A stretch of DNA of 64,000 bases, from assembly GCF_036670025.1 (NCBI RefSeq), contig NZ_CP137640.1, positions 1,708,001-1,772,000 of the forward strand, read 5' to 3'. Positions 17,425 to 25,084 of this stretch are shown here, one piece after another. Each line of letters opens with the position of its first letter. Position 1 is the first letter of the stretch. The position numbers and the translations under genes are program-made. Under the pieces are notes generated by a model, which had not been told where the DNA came from, ran no database searches, and saw only the letters and a list, made by a program, of their open reading frames with translations. Source of the stretch: Bacillus_BD oryzisoli. Lineage in GTDB: Bacteria > Bacillota > Bacilli > Bacillales > Cytobacillaceae.

Positions 17425-18498
17425 GTGAAAGGGGGTTTATCTCTGAAAACGATTATTAGAGTAATAGCTGTTATTATAATTTTTACAGTAGTTGGTTTTT
17501 TTATAAATATTAGTGAAGATCACGAAGATGGGTTAACGAATCAAAATCGTTCGTCTACTGACACAGCGCAATCTACTCAAGGTACTCTACCTGAAGAAGG
17601 TGCTGCTACTATCCAAACAGAAGGACTGATTAACCTGATAGGTAAATCGTCAAAAGAGCTGGAAGCGGATCTGGGAAAACCGGTAAGGGTGGATTTATCT
17701 GCATATGGCTACAAATGGTGGATATATCATATTAATACGGATAAATATGTTCAAGTGGGTGTAGAAGCAGATAAAGTTGTTACTATTTTTGCAATAGGAA
17801 AGGATGTTAATATAAGGCCATTTTATATTGGACAGCCTGTAAGTGAGATTTATGCCGGTTATACGATTGAAACCATTTTTAATCTGAATTACAAAGATAC
17901 TACATATCAATTTGAGCTATCTGAGGAAGACATTAATTCGCGGCCGCTTATTCGATTAGGAAATGTTTTTGTGCAATTATATATTGATAAATTTTCTGGT
18001 AAATTATCGAGTGTTCGGTTGATGGATATTCCAACTCTTATTAAACTTCGCCCGTTTGAGCTGGCCAACAAGGAATTGAAAGCGGCCAAGAATAATGTGG
18101 AAGTAGATCCCGAAGAGTTAGCCAAGGATAATGAAAGACAAGTGTTTGATTTAATTAATACTGTAAGAATGCGTTTCGATTTAAAACCATTATTATGGGA
18201 TGATAACGCCGCAATGATTGCCTATGAACAAAGTGTGAATATGTCTGAAAACAATGGTGGTTCACAGCCGTCCATTCAACCTGAAGAACTGTTGGAGCGT
18301 CTAAAAGCGGTTGAATCCAATATTCAAACGGCAGAAGTAATTGTGGCTTCAGATTATTTGGATGCTCCTGCAGTAGTCGAAGGGTTGCTGAATAGTATAG
18401 CGCACCGGGAAAAGATTTTAAATAAAGATTATTCCCATACTGGAATCGGTGTTTATAAAACATACTATACGCAGAATCTGTTGCAAGTGTTGAAATAG
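17425..18498 (+). CDS. ylbC: YlbC: CAP-associated domain plus divergent CAP/SCP domain
   Basis: Predicted exported, membrane-anchored protein: one N-terminal hydrophobic helix (about residues 7-26), a CAP-associated N-terminal domain (about 70-200, containing AYGYKWWIYH), and a C-terminal CAP/SCP-like domain (about 235-350, ERQVFDLINTVRM, LLWDDNAAM, AHREKILNKDYSHTGIGVY). The usual CAP region with GHS and FSH is replaced by AYEQSVNMSENNGGSQPS, so one or two of the canonical metal/catalytic His are missing. Function unknown. The GTG at 17425 abuts a GGGGG stretch and a non-canonical later start cannot be excluded. Confidence 0.82.
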   Translation: MKGGLSLKTIIRVIAVIIIFTVVGFFINISEDHEDGLTNQNRSSTDTAQSTQGTLPEEGAATIQTEGLINLIGKSSKELEADLGKPVRVDLSAYGYKWWIYHINTDKYVQVGVEADKVVTIFAIGKDVNIRPFYIGQPVSEIYAGYTIETIFNLNYKDTTYQFELSEEDINSRPLIRLGNVFVQLYIDKFSGKLSSVRLMDIPTLIKLRPFELANKELKAAKNNVEVDPEELAKDNERQVFDLINTVRMRFDLKPLLWDDNAAMIAYEQSVNMSENNGGSQPSIQPEELLERLKAVESNIQTAEVIVASDYLDAPAVVEGLLNSIAHREKILNKDYSHTGIGVYKTYYTQNLLQVLK

Positions 18499-18506
18499 GT
18501 TGAGGC

Positions 18507-18537
18507 AAAAAGGGTTGAGCGTATCGACCCTTTTTTA
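18507..18537 (+). terminator. Terminator after ylbC
   Basis: An 11-bp stem with one G-U pair, AAAAGGGTTGA with TCGACCCTTTT, ending in a T run. Confidence 0.82.
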
Positions 18538-18645
18538 GTCTGAAAATGGTTATTGATACTATTGTGGAAGCCATTTTGTTATTCACCAAATCTATCTATA
18601 CACATATCGTAATATAGGCAATTGTATAGGTTGAGGTGAAACAAC

Positions 18646-19041
18646 GTGGCAGAGAAAAGGCTTCATCCATCGATCGAAGAATTTAAAGCGTTTGTGAAAA
18701 AAAACCCACAAGTTCTTGAAGAGGTAAGGATTGGAAAAGCGACACTGCAAGAATTGTATGAGGACTGGTACTTGTTGGGTGAGAATGATGCAAAGTGGGA
18801 TCAGATTGGTTCTAAATCTGGTCAAACTGAAAAGGAAGTAAAAGGAGATTGGTTTACAAATGTTTTAGGCGCGTTTAAAAAAATGGACCCGGAGCAGTTG
18901 CAGCATAATATTAATCATTTAAGCCAGGCTCTCGGGGCTGTACAAGGGGTGCTGTCTCAGTTCCAAAACGGTTCCAATAAAAGCAAACCAAGTTCACCAA
19001 ATCAAAAGCCGAACCATCCATTTTTATTTAGAAAAGACTAA
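18646..19041 (+). CDS. ylbD: YlbD-like putative coat protein
   Basis: A 131-residue acidic/polar protein of the YlbD-like family, annotated elsewhere as a putative spore coat component; direct evidence of function is limited. Seen: LHPSIEEFKAFVKKNPQVLEEV, WYLLGENDAKWD, and a low-complexity Ser/Asn/Pro/Lys C terminus. Start GTG at 18646 with GAGGTGA upstream. It is followed 18 nt later by ylbE, probably in one transcript. Confidence 0.82.
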   Translation: MAEKRLHPSIEEFKAFVKKNPQVLEEVRIGKATLQELYEDWYLLGENDAKWDQIGSKSGQTEKEVKGDWFTNVLGAFKKMDPEQLQHNINHLSQALGAVQGVLSQFQNGSNKSKPSSPNQKPNHPFLFRKD

Positions 19042-19059
19042 CCAATTAGGGAGCTTGTT

Positions 19060-19299
19060 ATGAGAAAAGATGTCTATAATTATTTGGAACAGAACAAGGA
19101 ATTACAGTCATTTTTGCGAGAACAACCGATATGGTATCGAAAATTAACCCGGGATCCCAGTCAGCTTCAAACGATGGAAATTGCTTCATTACACTATTAT
19201 AAAAAAACGATTCCCCATCAGGTTGAAAAGATTTCTTACGGTGTTCAAATGGCTTCTATGATGATAAGTATGTTTCAAGCAATGAATAACCAATCTTAA
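19060..19299 (+). CDS. ylbE: YlbE-like protein
   Basis: A 79-residue protein of the YlbE-like family, with the family-typical EQPIWYRKLTRDP segment and a short hydrophobic C-terminal stretch (MASMMISMFQAM). Function unknown. Start ATG at 19060 with GGAG upstream. Co-transcribed with ylbD by spacing; the terminator stem starts inside its stop codon. Confidence 0.82.
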   Translation: MRKDVYNYLEQNKELQSFLREQPIWYRKLTRDPSQLQTMEIASLHYYKKTIPHQVEKISYGVQMASMMISMFQAMNNQS

Positions 19300-19323
19300 A
19301 AAGGAGGGCAGCCTCCTTTTTTA
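19298..19323 (+). terminator. Terminator after ylbE
   Basis: Stem AAAAAGGAGG (19298-19307) with CCTCCTTTTT (19312-19321) and a 4-nt loop. Confidence 0.87.
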
Positions 19324-19401
19324 TTTTAAAAAATATGGCAAATAAGAATCGAGTAAAAGACCGTTAATTAGCAAACAATACGATTAGCAATAAGCAAACA
19401 A

Positions 19402-19429
19402 ACATTTGTTTCATTCCGAAAACAAATGT
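19402..19429. repeat. 10-bp inverted repeat before a lipoprotein gene
   Basis: ACATTTGTTT (19402-19411) and AAACAAATGT (19420-19429) with an 8-nt loop end just before the AAGGAG site of the downstream lipoprotein gene. A possible operator or translational hairpin. Confidence 0.55.
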
Positions 19430-19445
19430 AAGGAGTGATAGAATT

Positions 19446-19847
19446 TTGAAAAAAATATACGTTTTAATCCTATTGTTGTCCTTAAATTTATTAACGGGCT
19501 GTCAAAAGGATATACCTGAGCCGGAAGCTAAGGAAAATTCCTTCTCCTTCACCAGGAAAGTACAAGCTTCAGGTTTCAACCTGAATGAAAAGGATCCTTT
19601 TATCGTCAAGTACCATGTAAAGGGGAATGATGTCTATATCGAATGCGTTGCAAGCAGTGTTTCGTTTCGAAATAATGATGCAAAAATCATTTTGTCAATT
19701 GATGGTAAAGAGTCAGCTGAATATCGACAGGCGGCTTTTATTATTAAAGGGCTTCCAACGGGAGCACACCAGCTTAAATTAGAGCTTAGAAAACAACATG
19801 AACAAGCTGCTGTCGCAACAAAAGTAATGAACATTTCTATAAAATAA
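19446..19847 (+). CDS. Small predicted lipoprotein of unknown function
   Basis: A 133-residue protein with a clear lipoprotein signal peptide (MKKIYVLILLLSLNLLTGC, lipobox Cys19), so it is probably anchored on the outer face of the membrane. The mature part looks like a single beta-rich, Ig-like domain (alternating hydrophobic strands, SIDGKESAEYR, GLPTGAHQLKLEL). I do not recognise a family and do not recall it at this place in B. subtilis. Start TTG at 19446 with AAGGAG upstream, preceded by an inverted repeat. Confidence 0.78.
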   Translation: MKKIYVLILLLSLNLLTGCQKDIPEPEAKENSFSFTRKVQASGFNLNEKDPFIVKYHVKGNDVYIECVASSVSFRNNDAKIILSIDGKESAEYRQAAFIIKGLPTGAHQLKLELRKQHEQAAVATKVMNISIK

Positions 19848-19940
19848 CCAAATGAATACTCCTTTATTTGATGATCAATTAACATCTACTTCGTTTTCAT
19901 TGCGTTTCATGTTAAAATATGAATCGGAGGTGAGCTTTAT

Positions 19941-20387
19941 ATGCTTGCTACAATGGAAAGAGTAATGATATTAGAAAATGCCGAAGAACTAGCGAAAATG
20001 ATTTTGCAATCGGAAATAGCTAATCGTTATCGTACATGCATAGATAAAATAAAAAACAATCAGGAAACTCAGCGGAAAATTCGTGAGTTCGTTAAGGTAA
20101 AAGAACAATATGAGGAAGTTCAGCGTTTTGGGAAATATCATCCAGATTATAAAACAGTGATGAAAACGGTTAGGAACTCTAAACGTGAAATGGACCTGGA
20201 TATTAATATTGCTGAATTTCGTAAAGCCGAAAATGATTTACAAGGGATACTCGATGAAGTAAGTGTTTTAATCGGACGATCTGTTTCCGAGCATATTAAA
20301 GTTCCTTCAGGAAATCCTTATTTTGATTCACTATCAAGCTGTGGAGGGGGCTGCGGCTCCGGAGGAAGCTGCGGCTGTTCAGCTTAA
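19941..20387 (+). CDS. ricF: RicF (YlbF) of the Ric (Y) complex
   Basis: Member of the YlbF/YmcA family. In B. subtilis RicA, RicF and RicT form a complex carrying [4Fe-4S] clusters, act with RNase Y in mRNA maturation, and support sporulation, competence and biofilm formation. Seen: a helical body with VKEQYEEVQRFGKYHPDYK and a Cys/Gly-rich tail (CGGGCGSGGSCGC) that could supply cluster ligands. 148 residues; ATG at 19941 behind GGAGGTGA. A monocistronic unit closed by a strong terminator. Confidence 0.9.
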   Translation: MLATMERVMILENAEELAKMILQSEIANRYRTCIDKIKNNQETQRKIREFVKVKEQYEEVQRFGKYHPDYKTVMKTVRNSKREMDLDINIAEFRKAENDLQGILDEVSVLIGRSVSEHIKVPSGNPYFDSLSSCGGGCGSGGSCGCSA

Positions 20388-20392
20388 AATAT

Positions 20393-20434
20393 AAAAATCG
20401 GATTTATCCCCCTAAAGATAAATCCGATTTTTTT
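20393..20434 (+). terminator. Terminator after ricF
   Basis: A 16-bp perfect stem (20393-20408 with 20417-20432) with a T-rich 3' arm. Confidence 0.9.
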
Positions 20435-20516
20435 CTTAGCAGGAATATGGTTTCGTTGAAAAGATTGCATGAAATGTGCTAGACTGAAATAAGAAACGGT
20501 ATCGAGGGGAAATGCT

Positions 20517-20792
20517 ATGTTAAGTCAACGACAAGGACTTATTGTTTGGCTGCATTCATTAAAACAAGCAAAGATGCTTAGAAGGTTTGGAAATGTCCAT
20601 TATGTTTCAAAAAGATTAAAATATGTCGTTTTATATTGTAATGCAGATGAGATAGAAGAACTAATGGCTAAGTTGAAATCTTACTCCTTTATTAAAAAAG
20701 TAGAGCCTTCGCAAAAGCCATTTGTTAAAATTGAGTTTGAAAATTCCAAACCCGATAAAGCGAAGGAATACGATTATAAAATGGGAATTTAA
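20517..20792 (+). CDS. ylbG: YlbG family protein (DUF2129)
   Basis: A 91-residue protein of the DUF2129 family: GLIVWLHSLKQAKMLRRFGNVHYVSKR is characteristic, with a predicted ferredoxin-like fold. Function unknown. Position after ylbF is conserved in Bacillus. ATG at 20517 with GAGGGGA upstream. An unusually long hairpin terminator follows. Confidence 0.85.
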   Translation: MLSQRQGLIVWLHSLKQAKMLRRFGNVHYVSKRLKYVVLYCNADEIEELMAKLKSYSFIKKVEPSQKPFVKIEFENSKPDKAKEYDYKMGI

Positions 20793-20812
20793 GAGCAAAA
20801 GAAACATAAACA

Positions 20813-20873
20813 GGGGTCTGAACCCACAAAAAAGCTCCAAGCTAGGAGCGCTTGTGGACTCAGACCTTTTTTG
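20813..20873 (+). terminator. Long hairpin terminator after ylbG
   Basis: GGTCTGA (20815-20821) with TCAGACC (20860-20866), then CCACAA with TTGTGG, then a small inner hairpin AGCTCC/GGAGC; six T follow. Longer and more structured than the other terminators here. Confidence 0.8.
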
Positions 20874-20914
20874 TTCTGTTTCTTATGCTTTGTTATAGGG
20901 GAGATATCGTTCCA

Positions 20915-22315
20915 ATGCATAGAAAGTCAATCATACTTTTGTTTTTCCTCTTAACGATTACTTCTGGTTTGCTGTTATGGCAATGGAGAAGTTATTCCGA
21001 ATCTACTAAGGAAAACCATGAAAAAAAATTCGAACAGGTTAGACAGCATATTAAAATTGAAACTGCTGAGAGAGAACTGAAAATTACACAAACAATAACA
21101 GGTTTAATGAAGGATAAGGAGTATCAGCTTGTCAGACCTGATAAACTCTTTCGCTGGCAATGCGGCTGTACATCATATAATCCGGATTCTAATACGATTC
21201 TTACAGCTAAAGGTGAAGTGCGTTTTACATTTGTCATTCCCATACCAGATGAATCTGCCTTTTTATTAACGGACTGGACTGCTAATATTCAAGATGTCAA
21301 AATCATGGAAACAGCTATTGATATTGCGGAGAAGGGTAAAAGAGGCAGTACATGGATTGCAGGTATTCCTCAAACGGGATATGAACAATTATCATTCATT
21401 GATTTCTACTCCTTTAAAGGAAAAGGGGGAACTCCTTCATTATATTGGCAGCAAGACCCGCTTGAAAAAAAATCGTTAAATAAATCCTTATTCATTTTTA
21501 CTGATCCCACACTCGCTAAGAATGCTGATTTTAAAAGCCTTACTGGAATTAAACCAAATGAATACATTGCTGTTATCTTTACCGATGCTGTAATACCAAT
21601 GATGGGGCAAGGGATTAAAGTTGTATCACTGGGAAGTCGGTTTGAGATCATTGAGCGGGAAATCATCTATTCTTACTATAAAGAAAAACTGAAGCAGCTT
21701 GACAATCAAGAATATTGGATCGTTGATTTTTTAACAGCCTTAACGGCAGGTACAACGCCAATGGTCAAGAAAAGTGAAATAATGTTAGCGGAGTTATCAC
21801 AGCATTTAACAGAAGATGAACGAAGATTGTTTGTCCAAGTTGTTCAACAAAAGAAAAAATTAATCGATTTTCAAATGCTTGACCAAATACTTGGAGATAT
21901 TAAGGGATTAAAAACTTCTTTTTTCTCAATAAACAAGGATGAAAAAAGCGAATTTATTTCATTATTATTTATGGACGCAAGGAAATTCATTATTAATGGT
22001 AACAAGACAAATATTAAGATTGTTTACAGTAATGATAAAGTCCTTTTTCCTTTTATTGAAACATTGAAAGCTATGGGCTTTGAAGTCGAAACAGATGGCA
22101 GTACCTTTTATGCAAAAAATAAAAATGAACAATACACTTTTTTCTTGGATCAGCCAATATTTCAAAGGAATGGGACTGATTTTGGCTTGCTTGAAAATCC
22201 ATTGTATGTTGATAATAATCAGGTTTATATAAAAAATAAATTACTGCAATCGATTTTCCAGGTTACAATCAAAGAAAATCAGCAAGCAATTATGCTTGAT
22301 GACGTCTCTTTATGA
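20915..22315 (+). CDS. Large membrane-anchored protein of unknown function
   Basis: A 466-residue protein with one N-terminal membrane helix (residues 5-24) and a large, probably extracytoplasmic, soluble part. Visible: a Cys pair in WQCGCTSYN, a beta-rich middle, GIKPNEYIAVIFTDAVIPMMG, and a C-terminal DNNQVYIKNKLLQSIF region faintly like copper-amine-oxidase N-terminal repeats. No family is recognised and I do not recall it between ylbG and rsmD in B. subtilis. The ATG at 20915 (AGGGGAG 11 nt upstream) is preferred; a 63-nt upstream in-frame extension would run into the ylbG terminator. It could be lineage-specific. Confidence 0.8.
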   Translation: MHRKSIILLFFLLTITSGLLLWQWRSYSESTKENHEKKFEQVRQHIKIETAERELKITQTITGLMKDKEYQLVRPDKLFRWQCGCTSYNPDSNTILTAKGEVRFTFVIPIPDESAFLLTDWTANIQDVKIMETAIDIAEKGKRGSTWIAGIPQTGYEQLSFIDFYSFKGKGGTPSLYWQQDPLEKKSLNKSLFIFTDPTLAKNADFKSLTGIKPNEYIAVIFTDAVIPMMGQGIKVVSLGSRFEIIEREIIYSYYKEKLKQLDNQEYWIVDFLTALTAGTTPMVKKSEIMLAELSQHLTEDERRLFVQVVQQKKKLIDFQMLDQILGDIKGLKTSFFSINKDEKSEFISLLFMDARKFIINGNKTNIKIVYSNDKVLFPFIETLKAMGFEVETDGSTFYAKNKNEQYTFFLDQPIFQRNGTDFGLLENPLYVDNNQVYIKNKLLQSIFQVTIKENQQAIMLDDVSL

Positions 22316-22330
22316 AAAAACAAAAAAAAA

Positions 22331-22350
22331 CCCTGCAACAATGCAGGGTC
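22331..22350 (+). terminator. Hairpin after the 466-aa gene
   Basis: Stem CCCTGCA (22331-22337) with TGCAGGG (22342-22348). It is preceded by an A run but followed by TCCTTCT, so it may be an imperfect terminator or part of a larger folded RNA. Confidence 0.5.
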
Positions 22351-22478
22351 CTTCTATATCCAATTAAGGATAGAAGGTAAAGGGAGAGGAGAAACCGGAG
22401 GAAGAACTTATGGGGAAACGTAAGTCTTCTCCGCGGTTGGCAACAACATCCTCGAATGATGTTGTTACTAGTATTATT
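22351..22478 (+). other. Structured stretch of consecutive hairpins before rsmD
   Basis: Three stems follow one another: CCTTCTAT..CC with GGATAGAAGG (22351-22378); CGGAGGAAGAACTTA with TAAGTCTTCTCCG (about 22396-22434, imperfect); and AACAACATC with GATGTTGTT (22442-22450 with 22457-22465). The stretch could be a non-coding RNA or the leader of a small gene. Confidence 0.4.
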
Positions 22479-22511
22479 TCCACAATTAGGATTGCTATAC
22501 GTTCAAATTGA
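22410..22511 (+). CDS. Possible 33-residue basic peptide
   Basis: A short frame starting ATG at 22410, with a good GGAGG site at 22398-22402 (7 nt spacing), ending TGA at 22509-22511. The peptide begins MGKRKSSPRLATTSSNDVV and ends IAIRSN: a Lys/Arg-rich N terminus followed by an Ile-rich, possibly amphipathic segment. It lies in a structured region, so the ribosome binding site may be coincidental. No homologue is known to me. Reported because start context and spacing are better than chance would give. Confidence 0.4.
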   Translation: MGKRKSSPRLATTSSNDVVTSIISTIRIAIRSN

Positions 22512-22610
22512 TTCTTTTTTCAAAAATCTATTGAATGTTGTGATTGGCTATTTTGTTTCTGTATGTTAGGATAAAAAAGTGAATTAAATCAAAAATGCTG
22601 TGGTGATAGG

Positions 22611-23168
22611 ATGAGAGTGGTTTCAGGCAGCCGCAAAGGGATAGCATTAAAAGCTGTTCCTGGTAATTCAACTAGGCCAACAACTGATAAAGTAAAAGAA
22701 GCAATATTTAATATGATTGGACCTTATTTTGATGGGGGAAAAGGTCTTGACTTATTTGCCGGCAGCGGTGGTCTTGGTATTGAAGCATTGAGCAGAGGAT
22801 TGGATCAGGTAATTTTTGTTGACCGCGATGGGAAAGCGATTCAAACCGTTCGGGACAATATACATAAATGTGGACTAGAACAGCAGGTTGAGATCTATCG
22901 TAATGAAGCGGAAAGAGCCGTTAAAGCGGTTTCTAAGCGAAATCTTGCCTTTCGTTATATTTTTCTTGACCCGCCATATAAGAAACAACAACTCGAAAAG
23001 CTTTTAAACATGATAAGTGAGCAAAATTTGTTAGAGAATGACGGTGCAATTATTTGTGAACATAGTTCCGATATTGAATTGCCCCAAACGGTAGGCAACT
23101 TCACAAAATACAAACAGGAAAAGTACGGCATAATTGCTGTTTCCGTTTATGGTTATGGGAGAGAATAG
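22611..23168 (+). CDS. rsmD: 16S rRNA (guanine966-N2)-methyltransferase RsmD
   Basis: SAM-dependent methyltransferase acting on G966 (E. coli numbering) of 16S rRNA. Rossmann motif LDLFAGSGGLGIEALSRG near residue 44, and the catalytic DPPY at residues 120-123. 185 residues. ATG at 22611. It lies 9 nt upstream of coaD, a conserved pair in Firmicutes, so the two are probably one transcript. Confidence 0.94.
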   Translation: MRVVSGSRKGIALKAVPGNSTRPTTDKVKEAIFNMIGPYFDGGKGLDLFAGSGGLGIEALSRGLDQVIFVDRDGKAIQTVRDNIHKCGLEQQVEIYRNEAERAVKAVSKRNLAFRYIFLDPPYKKQQLEKLLNMISEQNLLENDGAIICEHSSDIELPQTVGNFTKYKQEKYGIIAVSVYGYGRE

Positions 23169-23177
23169 GGGGATATC

Positions 23178-23657
23178 ATGGAGAGAATTGCAATTTGTCC
23201 AGGTAGTTTTGATCCGGTGACAAATGGACACATAGATATTATTACAAGAGGTGCGCGTATATTTGATAAACTATATGTAGTTGTATTGAATAATGAATCG
23301 AAGCACCCCTTATTTACGGTAGAGGAAAGAGTTTATCTATTAAAAGAAGCAACAAAAGGGATTCCTAAAGTGGAAGTAGATTCATATGGCGGTCTTTTGG
23401 TTGACTATGCTAAAAAGGTTGGCGCAATTGCCAATATTCGAGGTTTACGTGCAGTATCTGATTTCGAATATGAGATGTCAATTACTGCAATGAATCGCTT
23501 ATTAGATCAGCAACTAGAAACATTTTTTATCATGACAAGAAATCAATACTCCTTTTTGAGCTCAAGTATTGTTAAGGAAGTTGCACGTCATGGAGCGGAT
23601 ATTTCAGAGCTTGTACCAGAAGTAGTTGCAAATGCTTTGAGAGATAAAAATAAATAA
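23178..23657 (+). CDS. coaD: Phosphopantetheine adenylyltransferase CoaD
   Basis: Transfers AMP from ATP to 4'-phosphopantetheine, giving dephospho-CoA, in coenzyme A synthesis. Seen: the nucleotidyltransferase motif PGSFDPVTNGHIDI (T/HxGH-type), RGLRAVSDFEYE, and the C-terminal SFLSSSIVKEVA. 159 residues, the normal bacterial length. Directly downstream of rsmD and closed by a terminator that also borders ylbJ. Confidence 0.96.
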   Translation: MERIAICPGSFDPVTNGHIDIITRGARIFDKLYVVVLNNESKHPLFTVEERVYLLKEATKGIPKVEVDSYGGLLVDYAKKVGAIANIRGLRAVSDFEYEMSITAMNRLLDQQLETFFIMTRNQYSFLSSSIVKEVARHGADISELVPEVVANALRDKNK

Positions 23658-23668
23658 TAAGAGTAAAA

Positions 23669-23702
23669 AAAGACGAGTACAGATTTAGTGCTCGTCTTTA
23701 GC
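23669..23702. terminator. Terminator between coaD and ylbJ
   Basis: A 12-bp stem with one G-U pair (23669-23680 with 23688-23699) lies between convergent genes; an A run precedes it and a broken T run follows. Confidence 0.75.
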
Positions 23703-24918
23703 TGTTTTTTGTAAAAACCATTCTTTTTGCATAGATGATAACATACAGTGCAAGCATGCAAATGGTGATCAGAGAACCCCATTCAGCCCAGTGTGTCATA
23801 TTCGTAAAGATTAGAGATCCTTCGTCAAGAAAACTAACAGGTATTGTGTTGGAAGGCTGTTCATGGCCGTAAAAACGCTCATAAACCGGCTTCCAAAGGA
23901 GAAAAGTATAGAAAGCGGCAATAAAACCATGGATAATTCTCGCAAAGAAAAACGGTTTAAAATTGATATCTGTTTGCGCAAGAATACTGGCAACTTGAGC
24001 TTGAACACTAAAGCCGCAGAAGCCAAGGATAAGGCTCGTGATGATTGCTTGTTCCATTAAAGTAGCTTCTTGAATTTTGCTGATAAGCTGACTTCCTAAG
24101 GTGATTTCAAATAATCCTGAAATGAAGGGAATACTTAATTCTGCCGGTAATTGAAATAACAACAAGACAGCTTTAAAGGCTTCTGCAAAAAAAGCTGTAA
24201 TTTGAAGATGAAATAAGAGTTTGTTAATAACTGAGAATAAAATAATAAAGCCGCCAATCATCAGCAATGTTTGAACAGATGACATGACTGCATCCCCGAG
24301 GAGTTTTCCGATCGGACGATTGTCTTTAATTCTCGTTTTATGGAGGGCAGACAAAGCAGTTCTGAATGAACTTAGCTTTCTTGTTGATTCACTTTTTATT
24401 TCCTTATTTCCATAAAATCGCATGATGAGACCAACAGTTATATTACCTAGATAATGAGCTAATGCGAGGATGATTCCGAGCTTTGCATTATGAAAAAAGC
24501 CAACAGAAACTGCACCGAAAATAAACAACGGGTTAGAGGAATTAGTAAATGAGACAAGACGTTCTGCCTCTGTTTTTGTTATTTGTCCTTCCTGTCTTAA
24601 GCGTGCTGTTAATTTGGCACCTGCAGGATAACCGGATGCCATACCCATTGCTAATGCAAACCCTCCTACACCTGGAACGCGAAATAACGGCCTCATGAAG
24701 GGTTCTAATATAATGCCAATAAATTTTACAACACCGAATCCGATTAACATCTCAGATACAATAAAAAAAGGCAGAAGTGAAGGAAATACAATTTGAAGCC
24801 ACATATCCAATCCTCGAATGGATGCAGAAACTGATTCTTGAGGAAAGGCTATAAGGGATAACGCCATAAAAGATGCAGTAGAGGCTAAAAAAATGGTTTT
24901 TAATTTGGAACGAAGCAC
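23698..24918 (-). CDS. ylbJ: Sporulation integral membrane protein YlbJ
   Basis: Polytopic membrane protein, 406 residues with the nucleoside-recognition/Gate type repeats (MGMASGYPAGAKL, and a mirrored second half). In B. subtilis ylbJ is sigma-E dependent and needed for heat-resistant spores (family knowledge). The GTG at 24918 is preceded by GGGAGG on the minus strand and gives a length close to B. subtilis YlbJ (408). The 15-residue longer frame from a TTG at 24963 lacks a site and is rejected. Convergent with coaD and divergent from ylbK. Confidence 0.88.
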   Translation of the reverse strand: MLRSKLKTIFLASTASFMALSLIAFPQESVSASIRGLDMWLQIVFPSLLPFFIVSEMLIGFGVVKFIGIILEPFMRPLFRVPGVGGFALAMGMASGYPAGAKLTARLRQEGQITKTEAERLVSFTNSSNPLFIFGAVSVGFFHNAKLGIILALAHYLGNITVGLIMRFYGNKEIKSESTRKLSSFRTALSALHKTRIKDNRPIGKLLGDAVMSSVQTLLMIGGFIILFSVINKLLFHLQITAFFAEAFKAVLLLFQLPAELSIPFISGLFEITLGSQLISKIQEATLMEQAIITSLILGFCGFSVQAQVASILAQTDINFKPFFFARIIHGFIAAFYTFLLWKPVYERFYGHEQPSNTIPVSFLDEGSLIFTNMTHWAEWGSLITICMLALYVIIYAKRMVFTKNS

Positions 24919-25084
24919 TTGCTTTTCCTCCCTCAAGTTTAACGAATTGTTCAACAGATTCAATCAATGATAAAATAGCGTTGAATAACATTCTATTCGG
25001 TCTTGTCCTCATATAATTCAATATACTCATAGAAGAACAAAATAGACCATTAGATTCTATACGTCGATTGCGGAGGGGATTTTT

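Noticed and set aside
20852..20914. Upstream extension of the 466-residue protein
   Set aside because: It lies within the long terminator hairpin of ylbG and adds hydrophobic residues before a second, better start.
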